A stretch of 64,000 bases of DNA from Galaxea fascicularis (taxonomy: Eukaryota; Cnidaria; Anthozoa; Scleractinia; Euphylliidae): contig OX419347.1 in NCBI GenBank assembly GCA_948470475.1, positions 952,501 to 1,016,500 of the forward strand, written 5' to 3'. Shown piece by piece: positions 55,894-64,000 of the stretch; the first letter of the stretch is position 1; each line of letters opens with the position of its first letter. Below the pieces are notes generated by a model. That model was not told where the DNA came from. It saw only the letters and a program-made list of their open reading frames with translations, and searched no databases. The position numbers and the translations under genes are program-made.

Positions 55894-57484
55894 CGGTAGG
55901 TAATATCTGAAGATAAGGTTGAACACATACCTATTAGAACAAGTGACTGCTGCTGACTAACTGCCTTGGGTGACTGACTTTTCAGGTAATAAAGAAGTTC
56001 ACAAACACCACACGTTTTCGAAGAAACAACCTTGGAGTAGATTGATTGGTTGACTGATTGATTGAATGATTAATTGATTGATTCTTGACTAACTGATTGA
56101 TTGATTGATTGATTGATCGGTAGGTAATATCTGAAGATAAGGTTGAACACATACCTATTAGAACAAGTGACTGCTGCTGACTAACTGCCTTGGGTGACTG
56201 ACTTTTCAGGTAATAAAGAAGTTCACAAACACCACACGTTTTCGAAGAAACAACCTTGGACCAAAATGATCAAAAAAAGTCCCTTGACAGGCGGTTTTTA
56301 TTGTTTAACGTTTTCTCTGTTCCAGGCCACGACAGTTGGAAAGATTTATCCAAAAACATTGTACAGAATGGTATTGAGGACTTGTCAGGATGGCCGACCG
56401 GTCTAAGGCGCTGCGTTCAAGTCGCAGTCTACTCATGTGGGCGTGGGTTCGAATCCCACTTCTGACAATCATTATTTATCATTTTGTACGAAGGTTGTTT
56501 CGTTAAAAAACGTTTTGTGTTTTTGAACTTCTTTGCCTGAAAAAAAAGTCAGACAGTCAGTCAGTCAGTCAGTCAGTCAGCCAGCCAGCCAGTCAGCCAG
56601 TCAGCCAGTCAGCCAGTCAGCCGGTCAGTCAGTCAGTCAGTCAGTCAGTCAGTCAGTCTGTCAGTCTGTCAGTCTGTCTGTCTGTCTGTCAATCACTTGG
56701 CCACTCAATAGTTATTCTTTCAACCCTATCTTCAAACTGACTGATTGAATAGCTAACTCACTGACTATTTGATTGATTTTCTTTTTCGTTGTGAAGCAGT
56801 GAACAATCTTTGGCACAGTAGAGTAGCTAACCTTTCAATGGTAGCTCCTTCCATCAGTAAAAGTTGAGCGATCTGTGTATGTCCCTCGTGGCAAGCATAG
56901 TGCAGAGGTGTCTTTCCTTGGTTGTTTTGTAAGTTTATCATTCGAACATTTCTTTTGTTGAGCAGTCTTTCTGCAATTTCTAGCCATCCATACCTACGCA
57001 GAACAACAGAAATCACTATCCGACTGCCCTGTGTATGGCGATGAATAATCGATACCTGACTCCAAATATATTGGCAATGTTGTGGTGAAAGAGTGGTTTT
57101 CAATTGAATGTCGTGAAACCAATTGCAAAACCAAATCAATTACTCCAGCCAATCTCAACACACCGAAACAGCGCAATAAGCCAATGAGAATTGAAAGCAA
57201 TTAGTACCCAGCGCTAAGCGCGAGAAAAGACGCGCATGCAAGTAGCGATGGGTTTTGGTTTTGCTTCTTATTGGTTGAAAAACTGGCGTGAGTTTTGCCG
57301 GCCAATCACAGAGCGAAGCAATGCAAATGCAATTACCATTCGACGCTCAAATGAAAACTGCTGTAAGTAATAGTAATTTGACCTCGTGTCGTACAATTCA
57401 GGGAGTATTCGGAGGAGTAGTTTCAAAAGCGGACGAGCGCGCAGCGCGAGTGCGATTTGAAATTACGAGCACGATTACTCTCTA

Positions 57485-57522
<38 letters not shown>

Positions 57523-60500
57523 TCAATAACAATTTCGAGATTAAGGAGATTTTGAGAATCTCCTTTGAGTGTTAAAGTCAGTGGCATGTTCCAACAGTCT
57601 TAGAAACAGTAGAAAAACATGGAGAAAGCCATGAAAGTCCAATTACAGGTATCCAATTTCAAAAGTTGTAACTTGATACCTTTTGTTGGACAACCACGTG
57701 ATCGTGCGCCAATTGCGCAACAAATAGGCGCGCGCAGAACCAATCAGAATCGAGAATTTTGTTATAGATACGATTACCTATGAAATAATAGGTCAGCAAG
57801 TTATACCTTGCGGCGATATGAAGAGGTGTATCTAGCGAGTCTGAGGTCACTTGAACTGCTGCCTTGTTCTTATTGATGAAGAGTGCGATGTGCTATGGAA
57901 AGATAAAGCCATGTTACCTTTGACTCGAATATCGCGATGAAATGAACACTGAGGAGAGATTTAAACACTTTGTATAAAAAAGCACGCGCTATGCTATTGG
58001 TGTTAATCCACCGAGTATCGATCAGCCCTTATCACACTGGTCGGGAAGTCGAGAAAAAAAGTGAAAATACTTTTCATATCAGTCAAACTGTCTTATAAGT
58101 CAGTAGCACATAGCTCAGGACCTACAAATATGGACAAAATTCTTGGGCCAATTTGAACTTGTGGCTCTTTACACACACGCGGAATATTTATTACCTGCAA
58201 GTAACCGGCACGGGCAGCGTAGTGCACTGGCGTATACCCCGTCATGTCTTTGTCAATCACCAAAGCCTTCGATGCAGTGCTCTGAAAGCGAGTAAAGGCC
58301 CGGGATTTCAGTTATATTGGATACCATATAAACAATAGTCTCAATTTGGCGAGAAAATATGCTCGGATATCCATACGCGGACATTTATCTGTTCCGAGAA
58401 GCGAACAGTTTTTCGAGAGTGAGGCTCGATTGAGGAAAACTGTGAGCTCCGCGGAACTTATCATGTCTAAGTACAAATATCCGTAACTATTTTTGAAGCC
58501 AAATGTAGGCTATTGTGTGATATTCTCCAATTTTAGCTGGGGCATATTCAGTCACGTGATGCATTCACACCAATCGCGTGCGAGTGAAAACATTTCATGA
58601 ATTATAAGCATGAATACCTAGCGCTTGTAAGATTGAACAAGCACTATGCTACGAAAATTTATACGAAGAAAGTTTACCCCTTAAGCTAAATACATAACTA
58701 ATTACTGTCCCTTAAATATATTTCTTGTTATAATGGCTGAGAGAATTTGGTCAAACTTCGCCGATACGTTTTATCCTTGATGACCCTTTCTTCGTATTCA
58801 TAACCTGTGATTGCGAGTTTACTGACATTGAGGGAAAGTTAGTAGCTATGCTGTTTAGTGTTGAATTGCCAAGTGCAGTTTAGTATTTATTTCTTATTTA
58901 ATCATTGATTGATTGATTTAAAAGAGAATAGCAAAGGAAGAAATTCAGACGGAAGCTATTACAAGCACCCGTTTTCTCTGCTCTCCGCGATTGGTCGATT
59001 GTTACTTTTTGGCGTGAAGCTACTATAATCTTTTCATCGCACAATTTTTATACGACAATAATTTTCTATCAGTAACCTTTATCAAGGCCTCCATGGTGGA
59101 TGAATTCCCAATGGCAACATGCAAAGGTGATCTCAGTTCAACATCTTTGAGTGTAATATCAGCTCCGCGGTCCAAAAGAATCTGAACAGTTGCTGTACCC
59201 CCAACTGAAGCCGCTAAGAACAAAGGGGTGCGGCCCTGAATGTCACGTAGATCCACCTGTGCGCCCTGGAAGCAAACAGAAATTTAATCAAAGTGTACGG
59301 TACAAATCTTATGAAAGTGTCCTGCCGCCTTACCTGATCTAACAAGAAAACGACTACAGTCACGTGATTGTTAAGTGCTGCCCGGTGCAGTGGAGCCATT
59401 CCCTGGTCATCTAGAATTTCTACTTTGCACAAATCGCGATCTTCTGTAGTCATCAGCTGAACAATTTCAAGCGAGCCTTGTGCACAGGCTAGGTGAAATG
59501 CAGTACTGTTGTCCGATTCCTAGAACAAGAAAGTCAAACGAGTACTATGAATCTATCAATAGGAAGCCTGAGTATGGGAAGATCCTCACGCTTATTTCAA
59601 CGAATAACTATTGATTAAGATTCCGTCAAGAAGCAAAATCTATTTCATTTTTAATGATCTCAGCTTATTTTTCCCATTAAATTATAAATGGCCTATAGAG
59701 GGGAAATCAAAAAGGGCCAATTGTTCTCTTGAAAGTCTGACCAAGGAATACTCCTTCCCCGCCAAACACCAACCTTCTCAGAGAAACCAATATGACGGGT
59801 GGATTCAGCCTAAAAAGTTTTACAACTACTACTTTTTTTATTCTATTTTTAACCTCCCGAGCAGATTACGTAATCAAATATGGATACACTTGTCTAATAT
59901 TATTAATCTGTTACTTAGTATATAAGTGCCAGTTTACTGAACTCTTTTAACTCAACTGAAATTAGGCTGTATATCAGTTGACTTGATAAAAAGCCTGTGC
60001 TACCTTTTGCTGACGCACATTCGATCCCAGCTTCAAGCACAGACCCACAATCTGATAGACAAAAAAAGGCATAACAGATTACTTCAGGGCCAATACATAA
60101 AATGTCAGGCTGTATTTCATTCAAGTAGTTTGTTTTCGTTTTTATACCAATGCGGAGCTGAGGTTCATCCGTTAATGAACAATATTTCCTGTAATTTACT
60201 CTTCAATTGTTTTATGTCTTACCGGTAAAATGCCGCTATCCACTGCAAGATGAAGCAATGTACTCCCATCATTATCAACGTTGTAGATAAGACTTTCTAC
60301 ATCAAGCTGTTTTGCCTGAACTACGAATAAAACAAAAGTATAATACGTGTCTCATTGGAAAAGTAGTCTAATTTACACACAACTTATGCGACAGAGAATT
60401 TTTTGACCTTGCAGTTGTTCGTTGGTGCGACCTCTCTATTATGTTATGAGCTGATAGTCCACTGGAAAGCGCTAATCTGAACGTCCGCTGGCACGTGTCA

Positions 60501-63500
60501 AGGGGCTATCTCTACAATAGAGCGGTTTTCAATTCAGTTTGTATAGGAAATCGAACGACCTTGAGTACAATTCGTGATTAATAGGTACGAGTTTTTGTAC
60601 GGGAAGGTCGTGCGATTTTTTATTTATAGTTCGCTCAGCAAAACTACGAATTGTATGGAGTGGCGCAACTTGTAAATTCCAACATATCATTCCAGAGAAT
60701 GGTATCTTCGGTTTATGTGCCTTTTCATCCAGTTTCACCCATCAAAACGTTCGAATTTGCAACGTTTGGCTGTTCTCACGCACTGTTGCCATGGAAACTT
60801 GATAGGTACTCCTGCAGAGTACTATTTGGGATTAATTGTACTGCTCTCGACCAATCCGAATTGAGCAATTTTATTGAGTGTACTATAACGAAAGTAATTC
60901 GCGTTTGCTTTGGTTTTGTTTTACTTCGCTCCTTGATTGGTTGACAAAGCTCGCGCCACAACCTATCACGAGCTGCATGCGCGCATTTTCCCTCGCATGG
61001 CGCCGGTTACTTCCGGTTCTCATTTCGTTAACTGAGCAGTCTTCGTCTGTTGTAATTGATCAGAGTAATTGCTTTGGTTTTGATTTCACCACACTCAATT
61101 GAAAACCGCTGTAAGCGTTGATAAATACCAATTCCAGTGAAGTATTCAGCCACAGACTGTGCTCCTTTGGACACCGCCATGCCAAACGGTGTCATCTTAT
61201 CCTCGGCTGCTTGACAAATGTCACCTTCTCGTTCCACCTGGACAAGATAAAATGCTGTCACGGTGAGACTCTTTTCTTCATGCTTGTCTGAGAAAATCGC
61301 CTAATGAACTGTGAAGACGTAGATACCAACTCTCTAACCCCCACCTCTATCTTCCCCCACCCAACCCTCGAATCATCCATCTGAAGTGTCTTCTCCTACC
61401 CCGTCACTAACAACAACCACAATAACACTGAACGAAACAGGCAAGAAGAAGCACCTACATCTTTCAGTTCCTTTATGCAAATGAGTGCTGAATGCGGTCA
61501 CCATTGATACACATTTTGTGAATTTGATATTTTCTTACCAGTCTTTTGCAAATATCTACGCTATCAATCTGAGCAGCGATATGAAGGGGTGTGTAGGAGC
61601 CAAAACCTTTGGCGTTAGCATCGCTTTTACCATCATTCAGCAACAACTAAAAATAAAATAGGAAAATATATCAGCTGCTTTTTTTTCTATTAGCCTCAAC
61701 GTATATGGTGATCAATATAAGGGCTATGGTCAACAAATAATTGTAAAAAAATTATTTTACTCGGCACTGCGTGTGTACTCTGATAACGCATACGTGTTGC
61801 TCGAAACGTTATCACCTGCCAATAGAGAGAGACTGAAGCTCAAAAACTCTTAAAACGTTGAACTTCTGAGAACCAAACGGATATTAGTCAATGTAATAGT
61901 CCCTCCTGATATCTCAACTTTGAGTTCCTTAAGATTGTTCATTGAATCTGCTTTCTCACCAGTACAATGGTTTCACTATCGACTCTGACTGCAGCATGCA
62001 GAGGTGTGTCACCTCGCTCATCAAGACATTTCAGATCGGCCCCAGACTTAAGAAGCAGTTCCACAATACTGACGTGTTTGCCAAGGATAGCATTGTGCAA
62101 AGGTGTCTTGCCAAATGAATCCGGGGTGTTAACATCTGCGAAACGAATAGCAGTAACATATCTTAAACAGATATTTTTAAGAGAAAACAATTAATTACGG
62201 CCGTCGTATCCGGCTAAATAACACTGTGCGTGGGTATCAAGGACTAAACACACTCACCAACACCTTTCCCGACCAATTTCTGGACCTCAGCTTCATTTCC
62301 TGACAAGGCTGCGAGGTGTAACTTTTGCAACTTGTTCCCTTTGCCCGTTTTCTGATAAGAACAAAATTAAAGCAACGAGAAATACGTTAAACGGTTCACG
62401 ATTTCTTTGTGTGACTGGCTTAAGACTCTTTCACTACCAAAAGTACACCTCGTCAAAAGTAGAGGCTTAAACATAATTATACCCAAATGTCAGGTCTTAA
62501 GAAAAATGAATAAGTCAGTATATTGAGGCTTGACGGCTTGCAAAACTAATTAGCAAAACTCTCCAACCGTTTGAATCATAAAACAAGAAAAACAGACATC
62601 TTGAACTTTCTAGCACTGAGGGGTCTTATGGGCCTCGGGTTATACTTTCAATTCAACTTTAGGCCTGGTTCTTGCAAGATTAATATACTGATATATATTG
62701 TGCCCCACTCAGTCCAATCAGTTATAACCATAACTAATTAACTGAAACAATCCATATGAAGTGCTTTTTCGAATAGGTTTTCGTGATGATATCATCTCTT
62801 TAGACCTTTCAAACTTTTAAAATTTTCCAAAACGCTTGCTATGAAACAAGAGCACTAGTTAAAAGTGCATCAGGTTTTACTGTGCATCGCTTAACGGCTG
62901 TTATTGTCCATACGAAAATACAGTGGCAGCTTAAACAACGGTGAATTCAGTTTATGTATCTTAAGTGGACTGAACGAATTCCACTTGAAGCAGGAATGGT
63001 TAAGCTGTTTGAAATCCGATGATAAATTGATGAAATAAATAGCCTTAAGATCTTAATGATTGTAGATACATGTAGATTGTGCAGCTACGCATAGAATATT
63101 ATGCTGCGGTTTGTTAAATGCCTTGTAAAGACATAATTGTCATTGATAAAATTAAATCTTACCACTCTTCTGTACGATCCGAAGTAATAATTCAACATGA
63201 ATATCGCGAATTTGTCAGGACAGTCTTTCACTGTTCCCTCAACTTGAGCTCTCGGCATGAAAATATAAGTCAAGTTTTTCAAATAGTTTCCAAGTAGCCG
63301 GGTGCTAACACAATGAACGTTGACCGAGGAAAGAGGTGTTAACTAAATTTCATTCGATACAAATTAATTTTAACTTAATTCCGTGAAAAGTTTGAGAAGC
63401 GTAAATTAATGGCCGGGATTAAGAATCTCGACTGAAGAGAACCAAACTAATGAAGGTTAAGCCTATCCATGATGTAAGCGCGAAATTAGAACGAATTACT

Positions 63501-64000
63501 CGGCACATAACAGATGTCCCTTTAGGCGCTTGCTCCACCTTATCTTAGTTCAATACTAGTGGTATGGTTCATTTTCTCCTTTACACCGGACCGCCGGGCT
63601 TCCCTCTTACGTTTTCGTCACAACTACGGTTAGTCTTAGTCGAGGTCCGTAGATTACCTATGCAGGTATATGTGTCGACATCATCACGCACTTTTGAAAG
63701 ACCTATGACACCGTCTTCAATAAACTTCACAAGAAAAGTCTTGATAACAGCAAACTGTTTAGAAGCGCACGCTATAAAAAGCCATGTCTTACCTGATGAA
63801 GTTTTGCGCGCGCCGTTTTCGAAGTTCCAGTGGCATTGCTGTTTGCGTCTTTAGGAAAATCATCCGAAACGTCAGAACTCAGAGATATTTGACTGAATTT
63901 TCTCATATATGCCGACCTGTCTATCGTCGGACTTGGCGGAGGTTGGGAATTTAATGGGATGTCTTTCTCCGTCTTAAGATATTTATCCGCTTTCGACACA
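46917..64000 (-). CDS. TRPA1-like cation channel (about 30 exons, 5' end outside the window)
   Basis: Ankyrin-rich TRP channel, the family of chemical and temperature sensors. The frame can be followed through about 28 consecutive exons from 62351 down to the stop at 46917-46919, more than 1,030 codons. N-terminal: Ser-rich exon 63793-64000 (continues right) and 63163 to about 63250 (left junction unresolved). Ankyrin exons: 62258-62351, 61960-62135, 61539-61646, 61129-61237, 60223-60320, 60004-60051, 59334-59519, 59077-59265, 58195-58281, 57807-57892, 56832-56993, 55163-55277, 54334-54503. Linker: 53529-53613, 53176-53232, 52940-53020. Membrane part: 52377-52447 to 48172-48240. Tail: 47679-47789, 47446-47555, 46917-47043, ending in a coiled coil (EQDSKIEDIQDMLKEQSKLL). 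Acts as a tetramer in the plasma membrane by family analogy. Introns carry many repeats. Confidence 0.92.
48330..48535. repeat. degenerate AAACGGTTA repeats
   Basis: 'gtaaacggtta', 'cgtttaaacg' and 'aaccgtttaaacgga' recur irregularly in an intron of the TRPA1-like gene. Confidence 0.55.
49792..49903. mobile_element. short hairpin MITE, family A (copy 2)
   Basis: 112-bp palindrome 'tatctgggcaact...agttgcccagata' with the same CACCTACCCCTCCCCT arms as the copy at 9466-9563. In an intron of the TRPA1-like gene. Confidence 0.85.
51762..51884. mobile_element. MITE family C (copy 2)
   Basis: 'cggcggccatattggtgcac' to 'aaccaatatggccgctgatc'. Matches 17613-17745 along its length. In an intron of the TRPA1-like gene. 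Confidence 0.7.
52833..52915 (-). tRNA. tRNA-Leu-like copy, anticodon CAG, probably SINE-derived
   Basis: Minus strand: GTCAGGATGGCCGACCGGTC opens it and TTCTGAC closes the acceptor stem, and the loop TTCAGGT gives anticodon CAG. The T-arm reads GGCTTCAAATCC, deviating from the usual GGTTCGAATCC. It is followed directly by T8, a pol III stop. Changes in the D arm and T arm suggest a pseudo-tRNA. Confidence 0.55.
53695..53900 (+). mobile_element. tRNA-derived SINE
   Basis: The head 'ggcgcagtggtgagagcgct' (A box) and 'gggttcgattcccgcac' (B box) are followed by the body 'ttctctactctgctccgaga' and 'ggctttcccctctcctcaaa'. Located in an intron of the TRPA1-like gene, opposite strand. Confidence 0.75.
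54649..54728 (-). pseudogene. degenerate tRNA-Leu-like copy
   Basis: Minus strand keeps 'cgcagtctactcatgtaggc' and 'gtgggttcgaatcccac' but the D arm is eroded ('ccgagctttccaaagcg'). Same family as 52833-52915 and 56384-56467. Confidence 0.6.
54845..54915. repeat. CGTGA-motif cluster
   Basis: 'gatcgtgactcgtgatccgt' and repeated 'cgtgactgatcgtga' in an intron. Same motif as 10980-11225 and 35410-35560. Confidence 0.6.
55341..56262. repeat. four-copy 232-bp tandem satellite with GATT core
   Basis: Units start 'gtagattgattggttgactg' at 55341, 55573, 55805 and 56037, exactly 232 bp apart; the last is about 8 bp shorter in the GATT run. Each contains (GATT)n and a constant 'tgaagataaggttgaacaca' ... 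'ttttcgaagaaacaacctt' part. The copies are nearly identical, so the amplification is recent. In an intron of the TRPA1-like gene. Confidence 0.92.
56384..56467 (+). tRNA. tRNA-Leu-like gene, anticodon CAA
   Basis: The acceptor stem GTCAGGA pairs with TTCTGAC, the anticodon stem CTGCG/CGCAG encloses TTCAAGT (anticodon CAA), a long variable arm follows, and the T arm GTGGGTTCGAATCCCAC is intact. The D loop has 'ccgaccgg' where tRNA-Leu usually has 'ccgagtgg'. It could be functional, but two relatives nearby and flanking inverted repeats suggest a repeat-borne copy. Confidence 0.6.
56547..56690. repeat. (CAGT)n microsatellite
   Basis: CAGT/CAGC/CTGT units over about 140 bp, next to an inverted match of the 232-bp satellite unit (56487-56545). 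Confidence 0.9.
57083..57370. mobile_element. MITE family F
   Basis: 'gagtggttttcaattgaatgtcg' type left end (in two pieces) and an inner inverted structure 'attggttgaaaaactggcg'. The right end near 'caaatgaaaactgctgt' is eroded. It is related to the outer element at 60530-61110. Confidence 0.55.
57374..57510. repeat. hairpin element with 'acctcgtgtcgtacaatt' arms
   Basis: 'acctcgtgtcgtacaattca' on the left and 'aaattgtacgacacgaggtc' on the right. In an intron of the TRPA1-like gene, directly next to MITE family F. Confidence 0.7.
60530..61110. mobile_element. MITE family F interrupted by MITE family B (nested)
   Basis: Outer ends 'agcggttttcaattcagt' (60530) and 'ctcaattgaaaaccgct' (61094-61110). 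Between about 60541 and 60890 lies family B ('gaccttgagtacaattcg', 'gtcgtgcgatttttta', 'gagtactatttgggattaat', 'gagtgtactat'). The order shows that B jumped into F. In an intron of the TRPA1-like gene. Confidence 0.65.

Larger units (their letters stand above)
54334..62351 (-). other. ankyrin-repeat block of the TRPA1-like gene
   Basis: Consecutive exons each give one or more ankyrin units with the TPLH signature: FGKTPLHNAILGKHVSIVEL, RGDTPLHAAV, SYTPLHIAAQ, RTPLFLAASVGG, LRSPLHVAIG, GYTPVHYAARAG, DTPLHIAARYG, KTPLHYACHEGHTQIAQLLL, RTPLHMAAVNGSES and NTALNLAATTGHATLV. At least a dozen repeats are visible, similar in number to TRPA1. Many boundaries are phase 0, so single exons could be lost or gained without frame damage. 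Confidence 0.88.

Noticed and set aside
55341..56262. Regular repeats that could suggest a CRISPR-like array
   Set aside because: Units of 232 bp are contiguous with no unique spacers, in an intron of an animal gene; it is a satellite.

Overview
This is a eukaryotic nuclear window. It has spliced genes with consensus GT-AG introns, long introns, and many short hairpin (MITE-like) and tRNA-derived repeats. The gene set (a compact dystrophin family gene, MTG1, single-domain secreted vWA proteins, a trypsin-like protease, a TRPA1-like channel) and the repeat style suggest an anthozoan cnidarian, most likely a stony coral. The organism call is inference: no rRNA or mitochondrial marker is present.

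Layout: (1) 0.2-1.07 kb, minus: 5' part of a DUF4470-type protein that continues outside the window. (2) 1.1-4.2 kb: intergenic, with old tandem repeats. (3) 4.2-18.4 kb, minus: a 20-exon dystrophin-family gene whose reading frame can be followed through every junction (about 708 aa: WW, EF-hand-like region, ZZ finger, coiled coil); it has the short Dp71-like architecture. (4) 18.4-23.7 kb, plus: complete 12-exon MTG1 mitochondrial GTPase (about 335 aa), head to head with the dystrophin gene with only 25 bp between the two start codons, and carrying a U12-type intron. (5) 25.6-27.2 kb, minus: a 192-aa helical protein resembling the MLKL-type four-helix domain, plus a possible small first exon. 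(6) 28.4-32.1 kb minus and 38.6-41.4 kb plus: an inverted, divergent pair of small secreted vWA genes with identical exon sizes. Between and beside them lie retroelement fragments. (7) 42.4-45.2 kb, minus: a trypsin-family serine protease with an altered oxyanion-hole residue. (8) 46.9-64.0 kb, minus: a TRPA1-like channel gene of about 30 exons, entering from beyond the right edge.

The genes do not form a pathway. The notable architecture is the shared dystrophin/MTG1 promoter, the vWA inverted duplication, and a dense intronic repeat population. The repeats include tRNA-Leu-derived copies in three TRPA1 introns, a four-copy 232-bp satellite, a tRNA-like element containing a telomere-type repeat, and several paired hairpin MITE families. 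Protein functions are homology inferences from recognised motifs; no search was run.
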